64,000 nt of DNA from Fibrobacter sp. (GCA_017642335.1 JAGCPF010000032.1:1-64000), one strand, 5' to 3'; positions 34,315 to 44,363 are shown, numbered from the stretch's first letter. Numbers and translations: made by a program. Notes: generated by a model not told the origin, from the sequence alone.

Positions 34315-36341
34315 AACCGAATATTTTAAACCTGCTGAAAAAGACAGCGGCAAGTTTTGCCCCCTTCCAAAAACTTGTCCTGATTTCGCTTGCCGCCTGG
34401 ACGATGCACATCATCCTGCGCGTGATGCTCCTGTTCCGCAGCAACCCCTACGGTTTCCCGTTCGTCAGCAAACCAGACTGGTTCATCTTCCACGCCATCT
34501 GCCTTGACTTCCTCTGGATAGTGAACGCACTCGCCGTCTTTGCCATCGTGGGCTGCGTCATCGCAAAAATCGCCGGAAAGGCTTCACGGGCGGCCACAGT
34601 CGCCAAAGTCACGACCATCCTTTACGCCGTATTCCACGCCGTCATTCTCCCCTTCACGCTGCTCGACAACGAGGTGCAGCGATTCCTAGGCGGCCACCTT
34701 TCCTTCGGCCTCATGGACACCTACAAGGACACCTCCTCCATCGCCATGTTCTACGACTACGTGGCGAACGACCTTTCCGTGCCCTACCTGCAGTTCGTTG
34801 TACTCGCGCTGATGCTCCCGGCGACTTACGGACTCTACAGGCTCCTTTGCAAATGGTACCGTCCGAACGACGGATTCTATGTGAAAAAGTCCGTCATCGC
34901 GATGCTCATATTCTACATCGCCTCTTACCTGTTCGTGTACGTCATCTGGACGGGGAACGCCCGCATGACAAAGCTCCGCCCAGTCGTTTCGCTTGTCTAC
35001 AAGGACCTCTTCGAGGCGAAAAAAGTCGAAGGCCTTGCGGAAGCCGATCTAGGCGTTTACCGCACTGCTTACCAGAATCTTTGGCAAAAAATCGAGGGCG
35101 ATTCCCTTTGGGAATTTTCTGACGCCAAGGAAGGCAACGGGCTTCCGCTTTACCGTGTGCCCAGCGCAGAACTCCTGAACAGCGAAAAACTCAAGGCCCA
35201 GCGCGAGATGAAGCCGAACTTTATCCTGGTACTCATGGAATCCCAGCGCGGCCTGAACGTGGGCTACATGAACCCGCAGATACAGCCCACCCCCACGCCA
35301 TTCATGGATTCGCTTGCCGCCAGTTCACACGTGTGGATGCGCATGCACACAAGCGGCGTCCCCACCACGGGCGGAGTCCTCTCGACACACCTCGGCATTC
35401 CGCACCATTCCCGCCTTGCACAAGCGACCGATTTAGCCCACGTAACGCTCCCAAGCTTCGTATCTACGCTCACCGATTCCGGTTACAGCACACACTACAT
35501 GTCGGCAGCCGACCCCGCCTGGGACAACCTGGGCGTATGGACAGCCAAGTGGTATACCGCGCTGCACTACAACCGCGAACGCGAAGACGATTCCACCTTC
35601 ATGGACCACGCCATCGAATACGTACGCGACACGCTTTCCAAGGAAGGCAAGCCCTTCCTCGCGACACTCATGACGCGCTCCAACCATTACCCGTTCAACT
35701 TTGCAGCCGGCATGACCGATGAACAAAAAAAACTGCCTTTGCAGGAACGCATCAACGTGACCATGGGTTACGCCGACAGGCAACTCGCCCGCTTTATCCG
35801 TGCCGTCGAAAACGAGGAATGGTACAAGAACACCTACGTCATCGTAATGGCCGACCACGGGTTCCCCCTGGGCGAAAACGGCGTATCCACCATGAACGGC
35901 GGCGGATTTTCGAACGTGAGCTGGATTCCCTTCTTCATTCACGGGAAAGGACTGGACGCGGCCCGCGACACCACGACTGCGGCCCAGATAGACATTGCGC
36001 CCACCGTACTTGAACTGGCCGGATTCGCCGTCCCGAATATCTTCATGGGGCATAATTTGCTGCGAGAGCATATGGCAGATTCCGTGCCGGAACCGGTTGC
36101 CGGCCTTTCCCTCGGAGCCTATTCGGGACACGCTGCCATCGGGCTGGACGGACTGCGCCTTGTCGCAAAGTATCCCTCGCAAGAAGAAACGCACACCTTT
36201 GCAGAAGCCGACCTGCGCCAGGAAAAAGAACTGACAAGGGACCAGCAGAGCGAAGAAATCCGCAAAAAAGAGGATTACCTAAAGGCAACCCTCGATACGC
36301 TGCTCAAAATTTCGGATTACAGCCTAGAACGGGGACTGTGA
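34311..36341 (+). CDS. LTA synthase-like membrane sulfatase-fold enzyme
   Basis: 676 residues from ATG 34311 (overlapping the upstream stop). About five membrane helices in the first 220 residues, then an alkaline-phosphatase/sulfatase-type domain: FILVLMESQRGLN (metal Glu), GVPTTGGVLSTHLGIP (Thr nucleophile in the position used by LtaS), LMTRSNHYPF and VIVMADHGFPLGE (metal Asp-His). This family transfers phosphoglycerol or phosphoethanolamine to glycans or lipids. In a Gram-negative organism the likely acceptor is a surface glycan or glycolipid. A second homologue lies at 40109-42121. Confidence 0.85.
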   Translation: MKPNILNLLKKTAASFAPFQKLVLISLAAWTMHIILRVMLLFRSNPYGFPFVSKPDWFIFHAICLDFLWIVNALAVFAIVGCVIAKIAGKASRAATVAKVTTILYAVFHAVILPFTLLDNEVQRFLGGHLSFGLMDTYKDTSSIAMFYDYVANDLSVPYLQFVVLALMLPATYGLYRLLCKWYRPNDGFYVKKSVIAMLIFYIASYLFVYVIWTGNARMTKLRPVVSLVYKDLFEAKKVEGLAEADLGVYRTAYQNLWQKIEGDSLWEFSDAKEGNGLPLYRVPSAELLNSEKLKAQREMKPNFILVLMESQRGLNVGYMNPQIQPTPTPFMDSLAASSHVWMRMHTSGVPTTGGVLSTHLGIPHHSRLAQATDLAHVTLPSFVSTLTDSGYSTHYMSAADPAWDNLGVWTAKWYTALHYNREREDDSTFMDHAIEYVRDTLSKEGKPFLATLMTRSNHYPFNFAAGMTDEQKKLPLQERINVTMGYADRQLARFIRAVENEEWYKNTYVIVMADHGFPLGENGVSTMNGGGFSNVSWIPFFIHGKGLDAARDTTTAAQIDIAPTVLELAGFAVPNIFMGHNLLREHMADSVPEPVAGLSLGAYSGHAAIGLDGLRLVAKYPSQEETHTFAEADLRQEKELTRDQQSEEIRKKEDYLKATLDTLLKISDYSLERGL

Positions 36342-36342
36342 T

Positions 36343-37104
36343 TTACTCTTCATAGCAGTAATCACCATGAACATTATCCGAAGATGTTACGCAATAGCCC
36401 TCAAAGCACCCCCGGCGACTTGATGACGCGCGGAAACGATACATATCGCCAAGGACCGGAGAGTCGGAATAACTAAACCATTTTGTCGTATCCGATTCAG
36501 GCACGATTGTAATATGCGTACCGCCCGAAACAGACAAACCCGTTTCGACCTTGGTTTCTTGCCCACCGATAAAGACGTTCATGCTCAATTTACTGGAGCT
36601 GACATCGATACTATCCGAGCGCCCGCCAACAGAGCACGACAACGAGAACCACATCGGATACTCCTCGGTACTCTCACAGTTCTTTATATCCCCATCAAAT
36701 TTCCATTCCAAATAATCCGACGGTTCAAGACAATCCCAATAGCCTTCGACACCCTTTTGTGGCGTACAATTGTCGGGAATTTCATCTGAAGTCGCAAGTC
36801 TTGATACATGATTCCTTACACTCGAATCCCTACAAGCAATCATTCCTCGGTCAGAGTTCATTTTATCGGCACAAACTCGCCGACCATTCAAAAACAACTG
36901 GACACTATCTATTTTCGACATAGATATCATTCCAATATCAAGGAAACGCTTTGAATCGTAGCACTCAAGATCTCCTTCGGTTCCATAAGCGCAGGCAAAA
37001 GCCTGAAGCGCAAATGACGAAGCGATAACACTTGTAATCCTAAAGCGCTTACTCCAAAAGAAAGCACTCAGCCAATGAAACAACCATCGAATTAACGTTC
37101 TCAT
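36343..37104 (-). CDS. Cys-rich exported protein, unrecognised
   Basis: 253 residues from ATG 37104, chosen because GGAGG lies just upstream; another ATG at 37128 lacks a ribosome site. A basic start and hydrophobic stretch (RITSVIASSFALQAFACAYG) give a signal sequence. About eleven Cys in the exported part, often spaced as if paired (LECYD, VCADK, IACRD, NCTP, DCLEP, LSCSVGG, GCFEGYCV, DYCYEE). Base composition is more A/T-rich than its neighbours, hinting at recent acquisition. No family known to me. Confidence 0.65.
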   Translation of the reverse strand: MRTLIRWLFHWLSAFFWSKRFRITSVIASSFALQAFACAYGTEGDLECYDSKRFLDIGMISMSKIDSVQLFLNGRRVCADKMNSDRGMIACRDSSVRNHVSRLATSDEIPDNCTPQKGVEGYWDCLEPSDYLEWKFDGDIKNCESTEEYPMWFSLSCSVGGRSDSIDVSSSKLSMNVFIGGQETKVETGLSVSGGTHITIVPESDTTKWFSYSDSPVLGDMYRFRASSSRRGCFEGYCVTSSDNVHGDYCYEE

Positions 37105-37128
37105 TTTACGCAACCTCCATATCTTCAA

Positions 37129-37384
37129 ATGAATATATATTGGCTAATTTGCTCTGTCAATCAGTTAAAAAGGCTTTTAGAAACAGCGCAAAGCAACACG
37201 CCGTCATTGCGTTGCATATGAAACACTTGTGAGGTTCGAGGTTCGAGGCTCGAGGCGCGAGCTACGAGCAGTGAGCGGGCCGAGAAAATCTATGAGGCGA
37301 ATGCAGCGCAAGCATATTTATATGCTTGCATTGCTGAGCCGATTGGATTTCTGCAACACAGCTATGCGACGCTTATAGCGAGGC
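37129..37384. repeat. Intergenic gap with 7-base tandem repeats and a palindrome
   Basis: No gene seen. Four 7-base units GAGGTTC GAGGTTC GAGGCTC GAGGCGC at 37231-37258 recall the string at 9722-9740. At 37308-37329 is a palindrome GCAAGCATAT-TT-ATATGCTTGC with 10-base arms, flanked by AATGCA on the left and ATTGC on the right. It could end transcription in the minus direction from the MMPL gene, but no T-run follows. Confidence 0.65.
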
Positions 37385-40021
37385 TTATTTTTTCTTCAGC
37401 CAAGTGCCGCACAAATACATCGTAAACACGATGCTTGTAATCAGGAACATCGCGATGCTGATGCATGCGAGGTCGCCGATGCCCTTGAGGCCGCGGTGCG
37501 TCGTGAAGAGGAATCCGACAAAGCCGGCGATGGTCGTCGTGGAACTGGCCATCACGTTGCGGCCGGTCGTATCCATCAACTGACGCAATGTCAAGTTCTT
37601 GTCGCTCATCCAGGAGGTTATCATGTGGATGGTCGCATCGATGCCGATACCGAGAGCCATTGGAATCACAATCACGTTGTAGATACTGATTTTCCCGAAC
37701 TCAAACAAATCCGTGAGGAATCCGAGGAGCCCGAGCGTCAGAAGCGTCCCCATGCCAAACGAGATACAACCAGCCAAGAACAATTTGGGTTTGCGGAACG
37801 AAATCACGAGCGTACCGAAAATCACGAGGATGATGACGAGGGCGAGCCTGAAGCTGTCCTTCTTGACGGAATCAATCACGTCGGAGAGGATAAACTGCGA
37901 TGAGAACGTGCGCAGTTCCTCGCCATCAAAGTTCCAGTGGCCATAGCGTTCCTGGAAGCGGTGCAAAGCCTTCGCATCCCAGCTCGGGAAGTCACCGTAA
38001 ATAAAGCCAATCTTTCCGTAGCTGCCGTCCTTTTCACGCAACAGGTCCAGCGTCCAGCTAGGAACATCTTCAGCGGAGAAGGTTTCCTCGACGGCGGAGA
38101 GCTTGCGGAGATTCGCCACATTCACGGAATCTTCGCCTTCGGCTCGGTCAAACACGCGGGCTTCGGCTAGGTCGCGGATTTCTTCAATCACTTCGAGGCG
38201 CTGCTTCTGGGAATCCTGAGGCGGCACGAAACTCTTAAGCGTGAGGAAGCTTCCGAGGGTGGAATCGTGTTCCACGTGCAGGCGCACCATCAAGGTATCG
38301 TAAAGTTTGTCGAGCTGTTCGGGCTTGGAACCCATCACGGCAGCCGGAGTCGACGTCACGGCCTTGCCCGTCGCGCGGGTCACCTTGGTCGAAATCTTGT
38401 TCTTCGATGTCGTGACGTTGGTCGAGACACGGCGCAGGTTGCGCAGATTATGCTCAAAGTCCACGTCTTGCGCGAACCACAGCGAGACAGCGCCCAGCGC
38501 AAAGCCCGCAAAGGCCACATACTTGAAGAACCTGAGAATTTTCGATTCGTCCCAGGACCTGGGCAACAGCGTGTTGTCCGGAGCCTTCGGGATGCCGCCC
38601 ATGCACTTCACGAGGACTGGGAGGAAAAGCACCGAAGTAAGCATACTGAACAGCACACCCATCGAGGCGACCACACCGAACTCGTAGAAACCGCGGAAAT
38701 GCGCAGCGAGCAACGTGAGGAAAGCGGCAATCGTCGTAAAACTTGCGAGGATGAACGGCTTGAGCATCTTGCGCTGGGCCGCTTCCAAAACTTCTTCCAA
38801 CGTCGCGTACTTGTGCATCAGCTTCTGCGACGTGCCCAAAATGTGAATCGAGTAGTCGATACCGATACCCAAGATGATGGAGGCGACAAACACGGTGAAC
38901 GGGTTCAGTTTGCCGTAGAAAAGCGCCGTAAACGCAAGCGTCGGGAGGCAGGCGTAAAGCACCGAGGAAACCACGAGAATCGGGCCCTTCACGCTCCTGA
39001 AGAAGAATATCGTGAGGAAGATAATGAGCACGAGGCTGATAGCGAACGAGAAAATGGAATCGTTGGCCACCTCATCCACTTCCTTGAGGCCTTCATAGGT
39101 GCCTTCGACAGTGAAGCGGGTCGGCACCGGATAGGTCTTGCTGCTGAAATAGGCCAGCAGGGAATCGGTGCGGGCCAGGATGTGCGTCACGAACTCGTAG
39201 TCCGTCGAGGGCTTGATGAGTTTCGCGTTCACCACGCCGTTGTAGAGAATTTTCCCGGTGCTGTCGGGGCGCGGAGAGCCAACCAGGCGGTTCTTGAGAG
39301 CCGACGGGATTGTCGACTTCGGATTCCATTCGTCGGCATTGCTGAGATCCTTGGCCTTGTCCTGCGTCACGAGGCCCGAATCGGAATTGCCTTTCTTGAA
39401 AAACGAATCAAAAGCGCTCACCGCCTCGTCGGGGAGACCGAGTTCCTGCGGCAGGTTCGGATCGAACCACACGCGATTCTTCTTTTCTTGCTTCTCCGAG
39501 CCAGTCGAAGCCGTCGAATCCGCAGGGCCCTCTCCCAGCAAGTCGACCACCAGCGGGCCATTCTTTCGGCCGATTTCGAGCTGCAAGTCTTCGAGGTTGT
39601 CGCGGATATTTTCAAGATGCTTGACCGGCAAGTAAAGGAGCGCATTATCCTTGAAGAACTGGTTTTCGTTATCCACCTGCGTAGAGACAAAATCGCCCTG
39701 CCAGTTCCTATTGATATATTCGGCAATAGAATCCTGCAACGCCACGACCAGATTCAGGTCTTCGCTCTGGATGGCAATCATGAACTTGTCCGTAGAACCG
39801 AAACGCTGGTAGGATTCTTCCAGAGCCTTCACGCTGGGCGTATTTTCCGGCAACAGATGCGAAAGGTCGGCATCGAGCTTGAGACCGGGTTTGAAAAGGA
39901 TAGGAATAGCAAAAAGAACCGCCAGAATCAAATAGAAGGCGAGAGCCTTGTACTGGTGCTTACAAATTAACGGGATATACCAATTCGAGAAACGTTCTAT
40001 CGGAGATTTCTTATTCACCAT
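37385..40021 (-). CDS. MMPL/RND-family exporter
   Basis: 878 residues with the two-fold RND layout: one N-terminal helix (AFYLILAVLFAIPILF), a large periplasmic loop (about 50-310), five helices (ISLVLIIFLTIFFFRSV; VFVASIILGIGIDYSIHI), a second loop (about 540-720) and a final helix bundle ending VFTMYLCGTWLKKK. IILGIGIDYSIHILG and MALGIGIDATIHMITSW are the conserved proton-relay helices. Family members export lipids (mycolates, hopanoids, glycolipids) or drugs. Adjacent to the surface-glycan genes, so lipid or glycolipid transport is the likeliest role. Substrate not determinable here. Confidence 0.88.
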   Translation of the reverse strand: MVNKKSPIERFSNWYIPLICKHQYKALAFYLILAVLFAIPILFKPGLKLDADLSHLLPENTPSVKALEESYQRFGSTDKFMIAIQSEDLNLVVALQDSIAEYINRNWQGDFVSTQVDNENQFFKDNALLYLPVKHLENIRDNLEDLQLEIGRKNGPLVVDLLGEGPADSTASTGSEKQEKKNRVWFDPNLPQELGLPDEAVSAFDSFFKKGNSDSGLVTQDKAKDLSNADEWNPKSTIPSALKNRLVGSPRPDSTGKILYNGVVNAKLIKPSTDYEFVTHILARTDSLLAYFSSKTYPVPTRFTVEGTYEGLKEVDEVANDSIFSFAISLVLIIFLTIFFFRSVKGPILVVSSVLYACLPTLAFTALFYGKLNPFTVFVASIILGIGIDYSIHILGTSQKLMHKYATLEEVLEAAQRKMLKPFILASFTTIAAFLTLLAAHFRGFYEFGVVASMGVLFSMLTSVLFLPVLVKCMGGIPKAPDNTLLPRSWDESKILRFFKYVAFAGFALGAVSLWFAQDVDFEHNLRNLRRVSTNVTTSKNKISTKVTRATGKAVTSTPAAVMGSKPEQLDKLYDTLMVRLHVEHDSTLGSFLTLKSFVPPQDSQKQRLEVIEEIRDLAEARVFDRAEGEDSVNVANLRKLSAVEETFSAEDVPSWTLDLLREKDGSYGKIGFIYGDFPSWDAKALHRFQERYGHWNFDGEELRTFSSQFILSDVIDSVKKDSFRLALVIILVIFGTLVISFRKPKLFLAGCISFGMGTLLTLGLLGFLTDLFEFGKISIYNVIVIPMALGIGIDATIHMITSWMSDKNLTLRQLMDTTGRNVMASSTTTIAGFVGFLFTTHRGLKGIGDLACISIAMFLITSIVFTMYLCGTWLKKK

Positions 40022-40108
40022 GCCAGTAATATAAAAAAAAGCAGAACCACTTGCACGGCGTCACTGGCAAGTTCTCGATATTCGGTCAATTATCGATGAC
40101 GAGAGGAA

Positions 40109-42121
40109 TTAAGGCATCATGATGTCGTTGCGGAGCACGGAGCGCAAGGCCCTCGCGGTCCCCACGGCCTTCTTTTTCCAGCCGAGCGATACGCTGTCCT
40201 GCACCTGCGTAAATACGCCATCTACACCGCTATACACTTCCTCGTTCTCGAGGCCGCCCACCAGCACGTGATCGCGGAAGCCGAGGTAATAGGAATTCTG
40301 CGAGAAGAACACCGACGGCTGGCCTGCGGGGCGCTCCTGGACGAGCAAATCGTAACCCCAGAAATGGTTGGGCTCACGGACGCCGGCCAAGTCAAAGATG
40401 GTCGGTCCCAAGTCCAGTTGCGAGGCGACATCCTCGCGAACATCCAGCCCGTTGAACAGCGCCGTATCCGGCGAGAACAGGCCGATAAAGATTTGCGTCG
40501 TGGCCACGCCGAGCGGCTGCGGAACCTTGTAGTCAATGGAATCCACGGGAGTATCGTGGTCGCCGAGGACAAACACGACCGTATTCTCGAAATCGGGACG
40601 GGCAGCAAGCGAATCAAAAAACCTTCCCAGCTGCGCATCGGTATAACGCAGGGCATTGCGATAGCGCGCCACGGCATCGTCAGCAGGCTTTTCCGCGAAC
40701 TGATCGGGATAGTTGTAGAACGGGATATGCGAGGCTATCGTATTGAACGCAAGTAGCCACGGACTATCTACAGGCTTTTCCGAAAGCGCCTTGATGGCCG
40801 CATTCACGCCGAGACTGTCTGCCGAACCCGCAATTTGTTCCTCTTCGGGCAAATACCAGTTCTTGCCGAAAAACTTTTCCACGAAGGGAAGCGTATGGTC
40901 GAAAATCGGATTGGAGACGGTCATGTAGGACCTGTGATAGTCCGTCAAGAATTCAGGGAAACCCTTGAACTTGTTGGCCGCATAGAAGCTGGGCACGTCA
41001 CGGTTCGGATGCGAGGGGAAACCCATATAGGTCGCCATGGTCCCGCGCACCGTCGGGTACCCGCCGCTAAAAGCGCTCTTGAACCAAAGCCCGCCACCCA
41101 GAGCATTGCCTGAAGAATCCTTGGCAAAGTAGCCGCCGTTAGCCAGTTTCCAGATGTTCGGAGCCAACGCCGTATCGCCTTCAAGCATTTGGTTGAAGAA
41201 GCGACCCTTGAACGACTCCCCCATAATGAACACGATATTGTAGCGCTTTTTCGCCTTGTACTCGTGCGTGGGCGCCCCACGGTACATCGGGAGCGCGGCC
41301 AGGTCGGGACGGCTCGCCACAAAATCGGGAGGAAGGAAGGAATCCAAGTCGTCAACCAGGTCATCCGTAATTTTTGCGTTGTCGTGAATGAACTCGAACG
41401 TCTCCACTGCGGCAATATGGAGAATCGGGGCCGTAAGCGTATGCTTTCCCAACGTAAAGCGTTTCTCGATCTTGAAGTGGACCAGCGGAACTTCAATCCA
41501 GCCCCTCGCCCCCGTCAAGAAAAGCACCAACGGAGTGACCGAAAGAGCGAGGCCGACAACAAGCATCGTTACCGGGAGCTTTTTCGAAGGCTTGCTAGGC
41601 GCATCCGAGCGGACTGGCGAAAGCGAGGCCCGGTTCCTGCGGAGGCGAAGCGTATAGAGCGTCACGAAAGCGGCGGCACCCGCAAAGCCGGCAAGGACAA
41701 GCGTAATCCACAACACCGTTCCAAGCAAGTCCCCGCCCAACGTGGTGACTGTCGTCGCATCGGTGATATTCGAAATGTGGAAATAGGTGCGGAGGAACGA
41801 ATACGAAAGCCGCTGGTGAGAAAAACGGAACAAGTCGTAATCCACGACGGCGACAAAAAAGTAGAACGCATAAAAAATGGCCAATGCGCGGGGAGCGCGG
41901 GCAAAGGCAAACAGAGCGCCCATCACGAGGATGGCGCCAAAGGCCATGAATACCTGCCAGATGATTTTACCTTCGAACATCTCCGTCAGCGAGAGTCCTA
42001 GCGGATCCGGGAGGCTGTAGAACAGCACAAGCATCACCGTCTGGATGGCAAGGGCGACGAGCACAATCCACGCAAACGGATTGCGTTTCAAAGATTTCAT
42101 CTGGATCAAAAAGTTCTTCAT
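40109..42121 (-). CDS. Second LTA synthase-like membrane enzyme
   Basis: 670 residues. Five membrane helices in the first 220 residues (WIVLVALAIQTVMLVLFYSL; IWQVFMAFGAILVMGALFAF), then a sulfatase-fold domain: YNIVFIMGESFKGRF (metal Glu), SGGYPTVRGTMATYMGFPSH (Thr nucleophile), FNTIASHIPFYNY and VVFVLGDHDTP (metal Asp-His). All active-site elements appear intact. Probably transfers phosphoglycerol or a similar group to a surface polymer. Clustered on the minus strand with four glycosyltransferases and a flippase; 14 bases from the next gene upstream. Confidence 0.87.
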   Translation of the reverse strand: MKNFLIQMKSLKRNPFAWIVLVALAIQTVMLVLFYSLPDPLGLSLTEMFEGKIIWQVFMAFGAILVMGALFAFARAPRALAIFYAFYFFVAVVDYDLFRFSHQRLSYSFLRTYFHISNITDATTVTTLGGDLLGTVLWITLVLAGFAGAAAFVTLYTLRLRRNRASLSPVRSDAPSKPSKKLPVTMLVVGLALSVTPLVLFLTGARGWIEVPLVHFKIEKRFTLGKHTLTAPILHIAAVETFEFIHDNAKITDDLVDDLDSFLPPDFVASRPDLAALPMYRGAPTHEYKAKKRYNIVFIMGESFKGRFFNQMLEGDTALAPNIWKLANGGYFAKDSSGNALGGGLWFKSAFSGGYPTVRGTMATYMGFPSHPNRDVPSFYAANKFKGFPEFLTDYHRSYMTVSNPIFDHTLPFVEKFFGKNWYLPEEEQIAGSADSLGVNAAIKALSEKPVDSPWLLAFNTIASHIPFYNYPDQFAEKPADDAVARYRNALRYTDAQLGRFFDSLAARPDFENTVVFVLGDHDTPVDSIDYKVPQPLGVATTQIFIGLFSPDTALFNGLDVREDVASQLDLGPTIFDLAGVREPNHFWGYDLLVQERPAGQPSVFFSQNSYYLGFRDHVLVGGLENEEVYSGVDGVFTQVQDSVSLGWKKKAVGTARALRSVLRNDIMMP

Positions 42122-42135
42122 CTAATCCGGTTCAG

Positions 42136-43326
42136 TTAAAATTTCAGGATAAAGTCGACAGCTTTTTCCAAGTCGCGCTCTTGCCGCGCATGCACTTCCG
42201 CATAACGCTTGGGCGCACGGGCCGCATACTCGGCGTAGATGCGCGTATCGAGTAATTGCACCAGGCGGTTCTTGATTTCGCTGACGGAATACGGGTCAAA
42301 GTACAGCACAGCATCGTCGCAGACTTCAGGAATGGACGTCGTGCCGCTCGCCGCCACAGGCACGCCATAGCGCATGGACTGCACCGGCGGGTAACCAAAA
42401 CCTTCGTTCAGGGACGGGAAAACAAACGCATACGCATTCTGGTGCAAAAATTCCAGTTCCTTGTTCTCCACGTATCCCAGCAACACGAACCGGTCCCTAT
42501 GCTTGAGGTGGCGCAGGTAGGCGCGGGCATTCGTCACACCGGTAATGACCATCTTCATGTCAAACTGCTTGTTCTGCGATTCGTACATGCCGATAAGTTC
42601 ATCGAACGCACGGGCAGCACGCAAGTTGTTCTTTTCCCAGCGGGCTCCACTCGTGAGCAAGAAATATTTTTTTGCAGTCGCACCCGGCGGCAAGAATCCC
42701 TGCGGTTCATATTCCGTCATCGGGCTGTAGAACACGGGGATTTCCAAGTCCAGCAGTTCCGGAAAGAACGACTTGATGGAGGCCCGGCTGTGTTCGCTCA
42801 CCGTGATGGTGCGGGCCTTGCCTTCGGCCATGCGGGCGGCGAGAGCCTGGTACTTGGGCTTGTAGAAACGCTTCTTCCAGATTTCACGGTAGCGCACCAG
42901 GGCTTCCAACTTCTGCCCCAGTTTCTTGGCAAAACCGACACCCGCCCAGCTGTACTGCATTTCGAGAGCGCGTACGCCATGCCACGTGAATACGAAATCC
43001 TTGACCTGGATGTCCCACTTTTTTTCAAGCGAATAAAGAGGCGTGTAGAAAGTATCGATTCCGTTTTCGTCAATAATCCGCTGCGGTGTTTTTTCGTTAA
43101 TATCGAACAGCGGGATATTCTTCTGCTTGCAAGTTTCGACAATCGATGGATCCAAGTATTTTTTGCCATCGTAGGCGCAGCTCAGCCGGAATGGGCTTGA
43201 CGTGTCCGCCGAACCTTCAAGCCGCTTCACGAGCGCCCAGAAAATCACCTCGCCGTAAGAACCGCCACCATGGAATTTGGCGCTATGGATGGGCTGGACC
43301 GCAGTGAGGTTGAAAAGCAACTTCAT
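42136..43326 (-). CDS. Glycosyltransferase, GT4-like
   Basis: 396 residues. GT-B fold: FHGGGSYGEVIFWALVKRL in the N-terminal domain, FTWHGVRALEMQYSW, TITVSEHSRASIKSFFPE, then the donor domain with LLTSGARWEKNNLRAARAFD, RFVLLGYVENKELEFLHQNA, and PSLNEGFGYPPVQSMRYG. The usual EX7E signature here reads E...Q (EGFGYPPVQ), a conservative change. Three bases separate it from the upstream GT8-like gene, pointing to one transcript. Product unknown, presumably part of the surface glycan. Confidence 0.85.
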   Translation of the reverse strand: MKLLFNLTAVQPIHSAKFHGGGSYGEVIFWALVKRLEGSADTSSPFRLSCAYDGKKYLDPSIVETCKQKNIPLFDINEKTPQRIIDENGIDTFYTPLYSLEKKWDIQVKDFVFTWHGVRALEMQYSWAGVGFAKKLGQKLEALVRYREIWKKRFYKPKYQALAARMAEGKARTITVSEHSRASIKSFFPELLDLEIPVFYSPMTEYEPQGFLPPGATAKKYFLLTSGARWEKNNLRAARAFDELIGMYESQNKQFDMKMVITGVTNARAYLRHLKHRDRFVLLGYVENKELEFLHQNAYAFVFPSLNEGFGYPPVQSMRYGVPVAASGTTSIPEVCDDAVLYFDPYSVSEIKNRLVQLLDTRIYAEYAARAPKRYAEVHARQERDLEKAVDFILKF

Positions 43327-43328
43327 GT

Positions 43329-44345
43329 CTATCTCCCGATAATCGCACCCAGAACATGCAAAATCTTTACAAGGAAAGGCATCTTCTTGTACAGCCAGGC
43401 GAGTGATTTCGCAAAGGCGTAGCTGCGAATGATATAGGCGCCGGCGGCCCCCACTTTACGTGTCTGGAACTCGAACGCTTCCTTCGCATGCGCAATCACG
43501 TCATCGTAGTACTCATTGATGTGAATAGACTTGTTGGCGTTCACCGTCACCGGGATATTCTTCAAGTTCGTGTAAAAATCCTTGCGCAAAATCTTCGGCA
43601 AGAAGAGGTCCATGCTCTCGGGGACCTTATGACCGCGGGTATCGACAATGCGCGAACCGAAGAAGTGCAGCACCTTCGCCGTCGGCAAGAAGCGATTACC
43701 ATAGGCAAGCTGGCAGTTCCATCCGCCGGGCATTTTCTTGGTGATATAGCCGAACTTGAAATTCGTCTCGGCAAGGCTCGCCATGTCGTACGGAAAATTC
43801 TTCGATACGCAATAAAGCCAAAGTTCATGCCAAGTCTCAAAGAACTTACGGGCCTCGGGAGTGTCCGCGGCGTACATCACTCCCCCATTGAAAATTTCGT
43901 CGTTCAGAATCGGCGAAAAGCCCATCATCTTTGCGTTGTTCAAGACCTTCTTGCGGTTGATGGCCTTCGAAAGGTTCGTATGGAAATCGAGCACCGCATA
44001 GATGCCGCCCTTCCATTCCTCGGGAATCGAAAGGTCGCCCACAATCGCGATGTCGGAATCCATATAGAGAATGTCGCCGTCTATCACGTTGCGCATAACC
44101 GTCTTGAGGTAACGGGAGCGAAGCATCGGCGTAAACTTTTCATCAAGCGTCAGCACCTTGAGTTCGTCCACAGCATCCTTGAGAGCGGCACGGTTTCCGG
44201 TGAGGGTTTCCGCAGTCTTGTCGTCGGTCAGAAGCGTCACGAAGGCATCCGGATTATGCACACGCAAAGAGGCGATGGCCACAAGCGTCTGCTCGCAGAA
44301 GAAATCCTTCGGGGAACTCGTCAGAACAAAAAGATACTTTGTCAT
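43329..44345 (-). CDS. Glycosyltransferase, GT8-like (paralogue A)
   Basis: 338 residues. Starts KYLFVLTSSPKDFFCEQTLV with NPDAFVTLLTDDKTAETL, then the DxD motif in GDILYMDSDIAIVGDL, and FNGGVMYAADTPEARKFFE, a standard nucleotide-sugar-binding pattern for GT8 enzymes. Its first 120 residues closely resemble the gene at 46911-47870 (shared YEQTL/CEQTL, NPDAFVTLL, MLRSR). No signal or membrane segment, so it acts at the cytoplasmic face. In the minus-strand glycan cluster. Confidence 0.83.
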   Translation of the reverse strand: MTKYLFVLTSSPKDFFCEQTLVAIASLRVHNPDAFVTLLTDDKTAETLTGNRAALKDAVDELKVLTLDEKFTPMLRSRYLKTVMRNVIDGDILYMDSDIAIVGDLSIPEEWKGGIYAVLDFHTNLSKAINRKKVLNNAKMMGFSPILNDEIFNGGVMYAADTPEARKFFETWHELWLYCVSKNFPYDMASLAETNFKFGYITKKMPGGWNCQLAYGNRFLPTAKVLHFFGSRIVDTRGHKVPESMDLFLPKILRKDFYTNLKNIPVTVNANKSIHINEYYDDVIAHAKEAFEFQTRKVGAAGAYIIRSYAFAKSLAWLYKKMPFLVKILHVLGAIIGR

Positions 44346-44363
44346 ACTGATACTCGGCTATAG

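Noticed and set aside
38267-39970. 567-codon plus-strand frame opposite the MMPL gene
   Set aside because: Shadow of codon bias; the minus-strand protein has clear RND helices and this frame has none.
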